Below are positions 36,315 to 47,941 of a stretch of DNA of 64,000 bases, piece after piece. The translations under genes and the position numbers were made by a program. Source of the stretch: Amaurobius ferox (lineage: Eukaryota > Arthropoda > Arachnida > Araneae > Amaurobiidae); NCBI GenBank assembly GCA_951213105.1, contig OX578134.1:136747293-136811292 (forward strand), read 5' to 3'. The notes beneath the pieces are model-generated. The model saw nothing but the letters and a program-made list of their open reading frames with translations, ran no database searches and was not told the DNA's origin. Within the stretch, counting starts at the first letter, position 1; the number at the start of each line of letters is the position of its first letter.

Positions 36315-37441
36315 TTTTAACTCTTTTCAACATGGTTGAAAAGTGTTAATAACTTTGATCTTTCTATCCGTTTGTCTGTCCGATTGCACTATAACTTCCG
36401 TAAAAATTACTATATGGAATTGGCAGTTTAGTATGTTGTTGAGGAGGTCCGTGGGATGTTTAGGAATTCAAATGAATAATATCATACAATTAGTTTCGGA
36501 TTTAATCTGGGTTGGAAAAACGAAATACATTGAACCCTATGGAACTTAATTTTTCAAATATTTACTCAGTGGAATTAAAATTCACAAATCACTTCGAAAA
36601 TTTTAGGAAATATCCAAATTATCACATAAAATGTATAGCATATTTCAGCAAAATATGCTGGGTAGTTTCTTAAATAAAAATTAAAATAATATTTACGCCC
36701 ATATTATATGATCCGATATATGAAGATATCATATTACTCAAATATATCATTGCAAAATAAAATATGACTTCACTTTTGTCCGTTGTGTATACCGTAAATG
36801 ATTAAAAATCGTTTAAATTTATATTTAGTGTGCATCCGTCATAAAACCGCTTTATTTTTGCGTATAATTGTGTAACTAAATTTTGTGTCAACGCAATTAA
36901 AATATTTTGGATTTTTAAGATTCACTAAACTTCCTTTATTTCTATAACAAAACCTAATTTTAACGCTGAACGAAGTTGAGTTTAAGTTGAGTTGTATAAG
37001 AATTGCTGAATTTTTGTTCACGCAAAATTATTTAGCTGTAGAATTTGGAATATAAGTGTTACAAATGACATATTCTTTGATTTTGACATATGACATATTC
37101 TTTGACAGACGATATATAAAATGAAATTGTTTATCATAGTTACAACAATTTTGAAGAACCAATTTAACATGAAATAAGAAAGTTTTCATAATAATTAAAT
37201 ATTATAATTGTTACGTAATATTAACTGCAAAAGAATCTTAAACCCGTCGCAAATTATACTTTCGATGAAGTAATTTGAATTTAAGTTCATATCGTGTAAT
37301 TAGCATTGTCTTTTCCGATGCGGTTTTATGATTAATTTTGTCGATGACATATTTTGAAGCAGCTCAAAATGTAAGTAGAATTACATCTCAGTTGGAAAGT
37401 ATATCATAATCAATGTTTTATAAATGACTAATCTTTCTTGC
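36315..37441 (+). mobile_element. Family A dispersed repeat, copy 2 (diverged)
   Basis: TTAACTCTTTTCAACATGGT start, GTCTGTCCGATTGCACTATA, GAGGTCCGTGGGATGTTTAG, the CCGTAAAAATTACT and CGAAATACATTGAACCCTAT blocks, and the ending AATCTTTCTTG. It is more diverged than copies 1, 3 and 4. Confidence 0.65.
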
Positions 37442-37528
37442 TAAATCTATCAAGAAGTATTGCAGAATAATTAGAAGTATATTAATATTAAAAGTATATT
37501 TAAAACTAATGAAGAAAATTCTACTTAC

Positions 37529-37582
37529 ATATTCTTTGCTAGGATTTGGACTTAATTTATCATCTGCAAAATTATAAGGACC
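37529..37582 (-). CDS. 54-nt exon b (18 codons)
   Basis: Acceptor TTCATAG, donor GTAAGT. Phase 0-0, encoding GPYNFADDKLSPNPSKEY. The intron separating it from exon a carries a ~145-bp tandem repeat. Confidence 0.5.
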
Positions 37583-37774
37583 CTATGAAGAAACAGAATA
37601 TTATATTGTTGTGTATATATATCAATTCGGTTGTTGATTATTGAAATGCATACAAATATTATCTATATATTAGTAACAGAAAAACTAACATTGTTTAAAA
37701 ATTATATTACAGCTTTTCAAATAAATTTTATTTTGTTATAATATGTCTAACGCTTATCGTTAGAAATAGTTTAT

Positions 37775-38460
37775 CTTAACTGAAAATTCGATTTGGTTAG
37801 GCTCTGTTCCATTGTTACTACTATAAGTGGTCATACTTTTCAATCTTCTAAATCAACAGGTTCTTCTGGAAAGTCTGAAAAATTTTTCGACCCCCTCCTC
37901 CCTCATTCGTCCACCCTGTGGAGAGAAGTCAAACAATCAGCTCCATTAGGCTCTATCTCGTGGTCGATACTACTATTGTGAAATGTTTTAACCTTCTAGG
38001 TCATCTTTCTAAGGTGTTTCTAGAGAGTCTAGAAAGTATTTTCGAAACCGATATGTTTTACGCCTCGAAATTTCAAACCTGCAGTGCCGGTCCCTTGGTC
38101 AATACTATTATTGTACAAGGACTCAGCCTTTGAGGTTTCTGGAGGCAGTTCTGGAAAATTTAAAAATTCTTTAAACTCCACCCCCGTGGAATAAATCGAA
38201 AATATGGTTCCGTTAGATTCTCTACCGTGGTCGTTACTATAAATGCACAAAGATTTAGACTTCTAGAATGCCGGACTACATCTGGAGAGTCTGAAAAGGT
38301 TCTTAAAACAACCTCCAATTTCTAAGCCTCCGGAGATGATGTAATCAAAATTAGGCTCTATTCGTTTCTGTACCGTAATCAACACTATAGGTGTGTAAAG
38401 ATTTAGCTTTTTAGATTATCAGGGAAGGAGTGCTTTAGTGTCTGCAAAGTCAAAATCACT
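37775..38460. repeat. Tandem repeat of ~145-bp units in an intron
   Basis: Four to five degenerate copies of a unit containing GGCTCTAT, a GTGGTCGATACTA-like block, TTCTAG, and a TCTGGAGAGTCTGAAAA-like block followed by an A/C-rich stretch (AAACCTCC or GACCCCC). Copies begin near 37,797, 37,946, 38,090, 38,212 and 38,357. It is absent from the other introns. Confidence 0.6.
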
Positions 38461-38490
38461 TATAAAATTATTATATAAATTATTCCTTAC

Positions 38491-38544
38491 GGTATTCTGA
38501 ATATCATCAGTGAGGTACTCATGGGCTTTAAACTTGGACGATCC
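38491..38544 (-). CDS. 54-nt exon a (18 codons)
   Basis: The acceptor CTATAG is preceded by T-rich DNA and the donor is GTAAGG. Phase 0-0, encoding GSSKFKAHEYLTDDIQNT. It shares length, phase, the leading Gly and F5 with the next 54-nt exon, so the two may be an old exon duplication. It lies 3.3 kb downstream of the last intact array exon. Confidence 0.5.
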
Positions 38545-38763
38545 CTATAGAGAAACAAAAATATAAATTCAAAAATTCAAATTCAAAATTATTAATACAA
38601 AAACAGACCAAACATACAGACAATCATAACAACAGACACAAAACATAACATAGGAAACACGCACAATTGATTGCAATAAGCGCCCTAAAAGGAAACTGAC
38701 AGTCCTTATTAGGCCGCATCATAATCAACTGTGCTTTAGTCTGTAAGTCTGTTCAGATCCGAA

Positions 38764-39010
38764 TTTTTTTTTATTCCTAATGGGCAGGCACTTGATACAT
38801 ACAATCATTCGCCCATACATCGGCCAAAAATCGCGAACCATTTAGCCGTCACAAGATGTTGCCCTGTCACAGATGTTGCACCGTCACAAGACGTTGCCAG
38901 TGGACGTGGAATAAAACAGCCATCTCCCAACAACACAACACCCATGCACGCAAGTGAAACTGGAACGTAATACCGGGCAAGAGGCCTTGACCACTCGGCC
39001 ACTGCGTCGT
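38764..39010 (-). mobile_element. tRNA-derived SINE, diverged
   Basis: Minus orientation: T-run at 38,765-38,772, GGGCAGGCACTTGAT, TCGCCCATACATCGGCC, ACCATTTAGCCGTCAC, and head ACGACGCAGTGGCCGAGTGG. An internal ~22-bp GTCACAAGATGTTGCC unit is repeated three times. The B-box region is degraded. Confidence 0.75.
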
Positions 39011-40330
39011 TTTAGATACGGAAGTTATGCCAATGAAAAGAGATCGGCAGTAGGCGGAATGCAATCATCAGTAAATGTGCTTCTTAGAATAAAGTAACAG
39101 TAATTCAGTGTCCGGAAATGAATAAAAATTATTCTTTTAACTTAGATTTTAAACAACAAACTTAAACTTAAGCTATGAAACATTAAAACTTTTAAGGACT
39201 AACCATAATAATCACAAAATGCATAAAAAAAATCGTTATAGATGGTTAAATGCAGTAAAAATAATAACTATATTTTAGTATATTTGAAAACAATGATTTA
39301 AGACACATTTGGGCATATTCTATTCTCTCGTACAGCTCCTACGAGTATTTCATAATTTTATGTTGAAACTAAAGTACCGATTATTCGAGTCGGGATTATC
39401 CGATGTCCAGTATTATTCGAGGGTAGCTCATTTCCTACTGACTTTTCATCATTATTTCTAATGATGTTGAAACATCAATTCTCGTTAAGTCCTGAAATAT
39501 TTTTAGCTGATGATGAAGATAATCTTCTCATAAACCAAGTAAAAATTAATAAACCAATTTCAGAAAATATTATGGTCAAATATATTCGAAATTGGATAAA
39601 TGAGAATGAGAAACAAAAGAAGACCGATAACATAATTATGAATTTAGTAAGAAAGAAAAAAAAGAGAGTGAAGAGATATTATGTATCCAGGAGAAAGATG
39701 TGGCGTATAAAAATATATTATATGATTGGGTTTATTTATTTTAACTTCACATTAGTAATTTTAACATTAGAGTTGGCCATGAATTTATCATAGTACCCCA
39801 GAAGTGAAACCCACCTAGTTGAATTTTCTACGGTGCCCGGTGTTTCTGAAAAACATTTTGATTAATAAACATAAAATGAATTTTACTTATCCGATAAACA
39901 GACATTAATTTTGCTCAAACACAATTTTATTAATTATTATAATTCACATTAAATTTTAGCATATCTCAACTTCAAACCAATAGTTATCTTTACAATGTAC
40001 TAAAGCGAACAACGTTATAGTTTCTCTAATTTTAGTGATTCGGGAGTGGTACAGTTGCAAACTGATATTGACTTCTCGTGAGGCTACACAAATCCTCATA
40101 TTATGATCAATAGTTTACCTTTCTGCTCTTTGTCTTACCGCAGATTATCTTTGAACCTCCTTCGTGAAAAGCACTTTTTTTAAGTATTTATTCGGCGACG
40201 CTATTTTAGTGAAGGGTAGAAGCACAGTATTATGTGCTTACTTAACGGCAACAACTTTAAGGAGATTTGCATGAACACATTTTACGTGCTCACACTTGCA
40301 GCGTGTTTTTAATAGCACAGTTTGATATGC
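39011..40330. other. AT-rich DNA, one 110-codon ORF of doubtful meaning
   Basis: The ORF at 39,461-39,793 (+) is Lys/Asn/Ile-rich. It is preceded by GATTATTCGAGTCGGGATTA, which faintly recalls pogo/Tigger-type ends. No transposase motif is recognisable. Confidence 0.35.
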
Positions 40331-40594
40331 TTAGTTCACAGAGAACATCATAGAGATTTTTGGGAGCACAATTTTGAATTGCTCAGCCATAGCCAAAGTA
40401 TCGAGAGTGTTTTTCTTCACTGATGCACAGGAGTAACTTTGTGCATCCTGTCTTAACACCCTGTCTTTGATTTCCCCCTTGGCTACCATTGACGCCAGCG
40501 TATCTGTGAGCCAATTTGCTCCAGTCATCTGGGAGTAGTCTTTATTGGCTTTCGTTGGATATTCCATGATGCCCACAGGCTCGCTTGTGTCCAT
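40331..40594 (-). CDS. 87-codon ORF of coding-like composition, unknown
   Basis: Starts MDTSEPVGIMEYPTKANKDY and ends KIVLPKISMMFSVN. Codon use is balanced with many G/C third positions, unlike the AT-driven ORFs around it. A 28-codon minus-strand ORF (40,625-40,711, MVLLQGGNRPPDSASPNFKM) lies just upstream behind a possible acceptor (ATTTTCATATTTCAG). I recognise no domain. It could be a fragment of a mobile element, an acquired sequence, or an exon of a gene nested in the array gene's intron. No signal peptide or membrane segment. Confidence 0.35.
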   Translation of the reverse strand: MDTSEPVGIMEYPTKANKDYSQMTGANWLTDTLASMVAKGEIKDRVLRQDAQSYSCASVKKNTLDTLAMAEQFKIVLPKISMMFSVN

Positions 40595-41447
40595 AGTTGT
40601 ATTTCACATGATCCAATTCTTTATTTATTGCTCGAAAATAAATTGTTCGCCCATTTTAAAATTAGGCGATGCCGAGTCTGGCGGCCGATTGCCGCCTTGT
40701 AGCAGAACCATTTCTGAAATATGAAAATACCTTTTGCGCAAATGTATCACAAAAGGACAATAATTTCGCATAAGAAAGGCACAAATGCGATTAAAGCCTC
40801 ATTAAGGTAAATTAATAGCAGAATGAAATTATACTGAGTACGAAGAGTATTGACTATGCAAATTAACTCGTAATCACTTATGTATTTACTGCATACATAT
40901 TTCTAATCTATTAATACATTATTCTTTAATGCAGAAATGGAGGAATCCCAAACAAGGAATAAAACATTGTCCCAATTGCCAAATATTATTAGAATTTGAC
41001 AAAATCACTTAATTTCTATTCAAAAAAGCAGGAATTGGTAATATTTAAGTTGATTTAATATATGTAGCTAATTGATATATTTTTTAAACTCATTTGTTTA
41101 AATTTTAAAGAAATACGATTAAGCAATAGCAAAAATTATAATAAAAGTAATATTCAGCAATGTATACAATACAATTTCACAATGATATAGAGATATTATT
41201 ATAATTAAAAAATATCAGCAAAGATTAATGTTTAGGCTAATTAATTATATGAAGTTTATTTACATCTGAATAAAACTCACTTGTTTGAATTTTTAAAGCA
41301 GCAAATACATAAAAACAATGTCATCTTTAAAGAAAATTTAAAAATGCACAATAATATACAAAAATTATTAGATATAAGAAATGTTACATAATCTGCATTC
41401 GAGAATTTCTGTTTTCAATGATTGAAACAAAATAAATCATGCTATAC

Positions 41448-41492
41448 GAAAAATTCATCTCCGTCAGGACTCTCGATAAGTGGTAAAAGTCC
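41448..41492 (-). pseudogene. Decayed terminal array exon
   Basis: A 45-nt block aligned with the array exons, still open (GLLPLIESPDGDEFF), with donor GTATAG. The acceptor position reads TG instead of AG. It is probably the oldest, 3'-most array unit. Confidence 0.4.
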
Positions 41493-41643
41493 CAAAAATA
41501 GGAGACAGAAAAGTTTCGTTTCATAACATATATAGTCAATTTACATCTGACTAATACCCATTTGTTAAATTTTTGAAATAACAAACGAACAGAACCAATG
41601 GGGATTTTAAAACAATGCACAAAAATAAACACATAAGAATGAG

Positions 41644-41688
41644 ACCTTTCTGGTAGGTCGGACGGTCTGGGTCTCAACAACAACAACA
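41644..41688. repeat. Family D copy
   Basis: ACCTTTCTGGTAGGTCGGAC, then GGTCTGGG and a CAA tail, nearly identical to 5,610-5,660. It lies inside the intron between array exon 20 and the decayed exon at 41,448. Confidence 0.6.
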
Positions 41689-41840
41689 TAAGAATAAGAG
41701 AAAGGTACTTCATTTCCACTTCAGTAATTAAGATTTATATGAATAAAACTACAAGAATGAAGGCTTATCAAAAGTTGAAATTATTCTCCACTCAAGTAAT
41801 TATAATTCAGGAGATTCTAAAAAGAAACATCAATGCTTAC

Positions 41841-41885
41841 CAAAAATTGACCTCTCTTTAAACTCTTGAGATGTAGTGAGAGCTT
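41841..41885 (-). CDS. Repeat exon 20 (15 codons, divergent)
   Basis: 45 nt, phase 0-0, acceptor TTTTTAG, donor GTAAGC. Encodes KLSLHLKSLKRGQFL. It is the last intact array exon in transcription order. Confidence 0.55.
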
Positions 41886-42192
41886 CTAAAAACAGGAAAC
41901 AGTAATGCTTATTTTGATTAAATAGCTGTAGTTAATTTACTTTTATCTAAAACTCATTTGTTTAAATATTAGTAACATTAAGAAGTATCACTAAATCTCC
42001 AAAAGAGTTTATGATTTATAAGATTCTATGGATTTTGGTTTAAAAGAAATAAATATATAAAAGAAATGGTCACTTTATAATAATAAACACGCATAATCAT
42101 ACATAATTTAATAAAATTAAGAAATATCAATTAATTTGCACTCAAATAATAATAGTATTATGCGATTCAAAAAACAAAATGCCAATACTTAC

Positions 42193-42237
42193 CAAATGAC
42201 GATCAGTCTCAAAGCTCTCCATGTTTGGTGAGAGATC
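42193..42237 (-). CDS. Repeat exon 19 (15 codons, divergent)
   Basis: 45 nt, phase 0-0, acceptor TTTCTAG, donor GTAAGT. Encodes DLSPNMESFETDRHL. Only S3, P4, E7, S8 and T11 match the array core, but length, phase and unit architecture are identical. Confidence 0.58.
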
Positions 42238-42617
42238 CTAGAAACGGAAAACAGTAATGTTTACGTTGATTTAATAAGAGTAGTTACATTGTATCTGCTT
42301 AAATATCATATTTAAAATTTTTAAAACCATTAAGACATATAAAAGAAGGGGGTTGAAGAGGTAGGAATTTATAAAAGAAATAATGCAGAATAATATACAG
42401 ATATAATTAAAATAAAGAAATATCAATTAATATCCACGAGAGTTTGATTTATAAGGTTCAAAGTCGTTTGGTCTATAAGCAATAAATAAATAAAAACAAT
42501 GGTCATTTTATATTTAAAAATGCACATTATAATACATATTTTAATAGAATTATAAAATATCACTTAATTGCACTCAAGTAATAGTATTTGATTCTAACAT
42601 CAAACATCAAGGTTTTC

Positions 42618-42662
42618 CAAACTTCGATCAGTGTCATGATTCTCGAGGTTTGATGAGAGGTT
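42618..42662 (-). pseudogene. Decayed array exon with both splice sites mutated
   Basis: 45 nt, still an open frame (NLSSNLENHDTDRSL), closely related to repeat exon 19. The acceptor dinucleotide is TG instead of AG and the donor is GA instead of GT. This looks like an exon that lost splicing before it lost its frame. Confidence 0.5.
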
Positions 42663-43054
42663 CAAAAACCATATTTAAAAACGCACAATATCCGACACAT
42701 TTTAATAAAATTTAGAAATATCACTTAACCTGAACGAATATTCCTAAAACTAATTTGTTAATACTTTTATAACAATTAATACCTAAAGGAAATGGAAGGA
42801 ATTTATAAAAGAAAAAATGCGTAAGAATATACAGAAGTTCTTACAATTAAGATACATCAGTTAATCTCCACAATAGTGTAAGATTTATAAGATTCCAATA
42901 CTTTTTATTTAAAAGCAACAAATATAAAAAATCTATGGTCACTTCATAATTAAAAATGAAAAATATCATACATATTTAATTATAATTCAGAAACATCAAA
43001 CTTGCGCTCACATAATAGTACTATATGAATCTAACAGCAAAAATCTAAGCTTAC

Positions 43055-43093
43055 TGAAATTGGAACTCTTGGATGAATCTCTTTAGTGGGTGA
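43055..43093 (-). pseudogene. Truncated array exon (acceptor and first two codons lost)
   Basis: 39 nt of a repeat exon, still open (SPTKEIHPRVPIS) and with a good donor (GTAAGC). The acceptor and first codons are replaced by sequence that normally lies ~300 bp away in the unit (the AATTAACAATATTAGAC block), so an internal deletion fused the two. It cannot be spliced as a normal exon. Confidence 0.55.
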
Positions 43094-43196
43094 AATTAAC
43101 AATATTAGACATAATTTAATTGAATATGGAAATATCACTTAAATTGTGCTCAGATAATAGTATTATATGAATCAAACATCAAAAATCAAGGCTTAC

Positions 43197-43241
43197 CGAG
43201 ATGGGAACTGTTGGCTGACTCTCTTTTTTGGGTGAGATCAG
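43197..43241 (-). CDS. Repeat exon 18 (15 codons)
   Basis: 45 nt, phase 0-0, intact splice sites. Encodes LISPKKESQPTVPIS. It is the last unit of the homogenised part; the next exon-like block lies only 142 bp away because a deletion removed most of the intervening unit. Confidence 0.6.
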
Positions 43242-43623
43242 CTAAAAACAGAAAACAGTAATGTTCAGGATAGTATAAAATTTATAGATAACTCGAATCT
43301 ACCTAAAACTCATTTGTTAATACTTTTAAACAATTAATACCTAAAGGAATTGGAAGTGATTTCTAAAGTAAAAAATGCATAAACTTATAAAGAATATATA
43401 GATGTTATTAGAATAAAGACACATCACTTAATCTTCACAAGAGTTTACGTTTTATAACATTTTATGACTTTTGGGTTAAAAGCAATAAATATACAAAATC
43501 TATGGTCACTTCGTAATTAAAATTAACAATATTAGACATATTTTAATTGAATATTGAAAAGTCACTTAAATTGCGCTGAGATAATAGTATTATATGAATC
43601 AAACATCAAAAATCAAGGCTTAC

Positions 43624-43668
43624 CGAGATGGGAACTGTTGGCTGACTCTCTTTTTCGGGTGAGACCAG
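43624..43668 (-). CDS. Repeat exon 17 (15 codons)
   Basis: 45 nt, phase 0-0, intact splice sites. Encodes LVSPEKESQPTVPIS. Confidence 0.6.
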
Positions 43669-44051
43669 CTAAAAACAGAAAACAGTAATGTTCAGGATAG
43701 TATAATATATATCGATAATTCGAATCTACCAAAAACTTATTTGTCTATACTTTTAAACAATTAATACCTAAAGAATTTGGAAGTAATTTATAAAGTAAAA
43801 AATGCATAAGAATATAAAGTATATATAGATGTTATTTCAATAAAGATAAATCACTTAATCTTCACAAGAGTTTATGTTTTATAACATTCTATGACTTTTG
43901 GGTTAAAAGCAATAAATATACAAAATCCATGGTCACTTCATAATTAGAAATGAACAATGTCAGATATATTTTAATAGAATATAGAAATATCACTTAACTT
44001 CCGCTCAGATAATAGTATTATATGAATCAAACATCAAAAATCAAGACTTAC

Positions 44052-44096
44052 CGAGATGGGAACTGTTGGCTGACTCTCTTTTTTGGGTGAGATCAG
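44052..44096 (-). CDS. Repeat exon 16 (15 codons)
   Basis: 45 nt, phase 0-0, intact splice sites. Encodes LISPKKESQPTVPIS. Confidence 0.6.
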
Positions 44097-44478
44097 CTAA
44101 AAACAGGAAACAGTAATGTTCAGGATAGTATAAAATTTATAGATAATTCGAATCTACCTAAAACTCATTTGTTAATACTTTTAAACAATTAATACCTGAA
44201 GAAATTGGAAGTAATTTATAAAGTAAAAAATGCATAAGAATACAAGGAATATTTGGATGTTATTAGAGTAAAGATACATCACTTAATCTTCACAAGAGTT
44301 TATGTTTTATAACATTTTATAACTTTTGGGTTAAAAGCAAAAAATATACAAAATCTATGGTCACTTCGTAATTAAAATTAACAATATTAGACATATTTTA
44401 ATTCAATATAGAAATGTCACTTAAATTGCGCTCAGATAATAGTATTATATGAATCAAACATCAAAAATCAAGACTTAC

Positions 44479-44523
44479 CGAGATGGGAAATGTTGGCTGA
44501 CTCTCTTTTTTGGGTGAGATCAG
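44479..44523 (-). CDS. Repeat exon 15 (15 codons)
   Basis: 45 nt, phase 0-0, intact splice sites. Encodes LISPKKESQPTFPIS. Confidence 0.6.
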
Positions 44524-44907
44524 CTAAAAACAGAAAACAGTAATGTTCAAGATAGTATAATATTTATCGATAATTCGAATCTACCTAAAACTCATTTGTT
44601 AATACTTTTAAACAATTAATATCTAAAGGAATTGAAAGTAATTTATAAGGTAAAAGATGCATAACAATATAACGAATATAGAGATGTTATTAAATTAAAG
44701 ATACATCTCTTAATCTCCACAAGAGTTTATATTTTATAACATTTTATGACTTTTGGGTTAAAAGCAATAAATATACAAAATCCATGGTCACTTCATAATT
44801 AAAAAATGAACAATGTCAGATATATTTTAACAGAATATAGAAATATCACTTAACTTCCGCTCAGATAATAGTATTATATGAATCAAACATCAAAAATCAA
44901 GACTTAC

Positions 44908-44952
44908 CGAGATGGGAACTGCTGGCTGAATTTCTTTTTTGGGTGAAACCAG
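44908..44952 (-). CDS. Repeat exon 14 (15 codons)
   Basis: 45 nt, phase 0-0, intact splice sites. Encodes LVSPKKEIQPAVPIS. It is a close sister of repeat exon 13. Confidence 0.6.
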
Positions 44953-45338
44953 CTAAAAACAGAAAACAGTAATGTTCAGGATAGTATAATATTTATCGAT
45001 AATTCGAATCTACCTAAAACTCATTTGTTAATACTTTTAAACAATTAATATCTAAAGGAATTGAAAGTAATTTATAAGGTAAAAGATGCATAACAATATA
45101 ACGAATATATAGATGTTATTAAATTAAAGATACATCTCTTAATCTCCACAAGAGTTTATATTTTATAACATTTTATGACTTTTGGATTAAAAGCAATAAA
45201 TATACAAAATCCATGGTCACTTCATAATTAAAAAATGAACAATGTCAGATATATTTTAACAGAATATAGAAATATCACTTAACTTCCGCTCAGATAATAG
45301 TATTATATATGAATCAAACATCAAAAATCAAGACTTAC

Positions 45339-45383
45339 CGAGATGGGAACTGCTGGCTGACTTTCTTTTTTGGGTGAAACCAG
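45339..45383 (-). CDS. Repeat exon 13 (15 codons)
   Basis: 45 nt, phase 0-0, intact splice sites. Encodes LVSPKKESQPAVPIS, with two synonymous changes (GTT, GAA) relative to the core. Confidence 0.6.
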
Positions 45384-45764
45384 CTAAAAACAGAAAACAG
45401 TAATGTTCAGGATAGTATAATATTTATCGATAATTCGAATCTACCTAAAACTTATTTGTTAATACTTTTAAACAATTATTACCTAAAGAAATTGGAAGTA
45501 ATTTATAAAGTAAAAAATGCTTAAGAATACAAGGAATATTTGGATGTTATTAGAATAAAGATACATCACTTAATCTTCACTAGAGTTTATGCTTAATAAC
45601 ATTTTATGACTTTTGGGTTAAAACAATAAATATACAAAATCTGTGGTCACTTCGTAATTAAAATTAACAATATTAGACATATTTTAATTCAATATAGAAA
45701 TGTCACTTAAATTGCGCTCAGATAATAGTATTATATGAATCAAACATCAAAAATCAAAGCTTAC

Positions 45765-45809
45765 CGAGATTGGATCTGTTGGCTGACTCTCTTTTTTGGA
45801 TGAGACCAG
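45765..45809 (-). CDS. Repeat exon 12 (15 codons, D-type)
   Basis: 45 nt, phase 0-0, intact splice sites. Encodes LVSSKKESQPTDPIS. Confidence 0.6.
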
Positions 45810-46191
45810 CTAAAAACAGAAAACAGTAATGTTCAGGATAGTATAATATATATCGATAATTCGAATCTACCTAAAACTTATTTGTTAATAATTTTAAACA
45901 ATTAATACCTAAAGAAATTGGAAGTAATTTATAAAGTAAAAAATGCATAAGAATATAAAAAATATATAGATGTTAATAGAATAAAGATACATCACTTAAT
46001 CTTCACAAGAGTTTATGTTTTATAACATTTTATGACTTTTGGGTTAAAAGCAATAAATATACAAAATCTATGGTCACTTCGTAATTAAAATTAACAATAT
46101 TAGACATATTTTAATTCAATATAGAAATGTCACTTAAATTGCGCTCAGATAATAGTATTATATGAATCAAACATCAAAAATCAAGACTTAC

Positions 46192-46236
46192 CGAGATGGG
46201 AACTGTTGGCTGACTCTCTTTTTTGGGTGAGACCAG
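46192..46236 (-). CDS. Repeat exon 11 (15 codons, core type)
   Basis: 45 nt, phase 0-0, intact splice sites. Encodes LVSPKKESQPTVPIS. Confidence 0.6.
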
Positions 46237-46617
46237 CTAAAAACAGAAAACTGTAATGTTCAGGATAGTATAATAGTTATCGATAATTCGAATCTACCTA
46301 AAACTTATTTGTTAATACTTTTAAACAATTAATACCTAAAGAAATTGGAAGTAATTTATAAAGTAAAAAATGTATAAGAATACAAAGAATATATAGATGT
46401 TATTAGAATAAAGATACATCACTTAATCTTCACTAGAGTTTATGTTTTATAACATTTTATGACTTTTGGGTTAAAACATTAAATATACAAAATCTATGGT
46501 CACTTCGTAATTAAAATTAACAGTATTAGACATATTTTAAATGAATAAAGAAATGTCACTTAAATTGCGCTCAGAGAATAGTATTATATGAATCAAACAT
46601 CAAAAATCAAAGCTTAC

Positions 46618-46662
46618 CGAGATGGGAACTGTTGGCTGACTCTCTTTTTTGGGTGAGACCAG
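46618..46662 (-). CDS. Repeat exon 10 (15 codons, core type)
   Basis: 45 nt, phase 0-0, intact splice sites. Encodes LVSPKKESQPTVPIS. Confidence 0.6.
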
Positions 46663-47043
46663 CTAAAAACAGAAAACAGTAATGTTCAGGATAGTATAAT
46701 ATTTATCGATAATTCGAATCTACCTAAAACTTATTTGTTAATACTTTTAAACAATTAATACCTAAAGAAATTGGAAGTAATTTATAAAGTAAAAAATGCT
46801 TAAGAATACAAGGAATATTTGGATGTTATTAGAATAAAGATACATCACTTAATCTTCACTAGAGTTTATGCTTAATAACATTTTATGACTTTTGGGTTAA
46901 AACTATAAATATTCAAATTCTATGGTCACTTCGTAATTAAAATTAACAATATTAGACATATTTTAATTCAATATAGAAATGTCACTTAAATTGCGCTCAG
47001 ATAATAGTATTATATGAATCAAACATCAAAAATCAAAGCTTAC

Positions 47044-47088
47044 CGAGATTGGATCTGCTGGCTGACTCTCTTTTTTGGATGAGACTAG
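47044..47088 (-). CDS. Repeat exon 9 (15 codons, D-type)
   Basis: 45 nt, phase 0-0, intact splice sites. Encodes LVSSKKESQPADPIS, the same peptide as repeat exon 6, with a synonymous first codon (CTA). Confidence 0.6.
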
Positions 47089-47470
47089 CTAAAAACAGAA
47101 AACAGTAATGTTCAGGATAGTATAATATATATCGATAATTCGAATCTACCAAAAACTTATTTGTTAATACTTTTAAACAATTAATACCTAAAGATATTGG
47201 AAGTAATTTATAAAGTAAAAAATGCATAAGAATATAAAAAATATATAGATGTTAATAGAATAAAGGTACATCACTTAATCTTCACAAGAGTTTATGTTTT
47301 ACAACATTTTATGACTTTTGGGTTAAAAGCAATAAATATACAAAATCTATGGTCACTTCGTAATTAAAATTAACAATATTAGACATATTTTAATTCAATA
47401 TAGAAATGTCACTTAAATTGCGCTCAGATAATAGTATTATATGAATCAAACATCAAAAATCAAGACTTAC

Positions 47471-47515
47471 CGAGATGGGAACTGTTGGCTGACTCTCTTT
47501 TTTGGGTGAGACCAG
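47471..47515 (-). CDS. Repeat exon 8 (15 codons, core type)
   Basis: 45 nt, phase 0-0, acceptor TTTTTAG, donor GTAAGT. Encodes the core 15-mer LVSPKKESQPTVPIS. Confidence 0.6.
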
Positions 47516-47896
47516 CTAAAAACAGAAAACTGTAATGTTCAGGATAGTATAATAGTTATCGATAATTCGAATCTACCTAAAACGTATTTGTTAATACTTT
47601 TAAACAATTAATACCTAAAGAAATTGGAAGTAATTTATAAAGTAAAAAATGCATAAGAATACAAAGAATATATAGATGTTATTAGAATAAAGATACATCA
47701 CTTAATCTTCACTAGAGTTTATGTTCTATAACATTTATAGACTTTTGGGTTAAAACATTAAATATACAAAATCTATGGTCACTTCGTAATTAAAATTAAC
47801 AGTATTAGACATATTTTAAATGAATAAAGAAATGTCACTTAAATTGCGCTCAGATAATAGTATTATATGAATCAAACATCAAAAATCAAGGCTTAC

Positions 47897-47941
47897 CGAG
47901 ATGGGAAATGTTGGCTGACTCTCTTTTTTGGGTGAGACCAG
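47897..47941 (-). CDS. Repeat exon 7 (15 codons)
   Basis: 45 nt, phase 0-0. Encodes LVSPKKESQPTFPIS. The acceptor follows an uninterrupted T-run (47,943-47,953 read on the minus strand). Confidence 0.6.

Noticed and set aside
41384..41719. 111-codon minus-strand ORF
   Set aside because: Spans a family D repeat and a decayed array unit; no protein motif.
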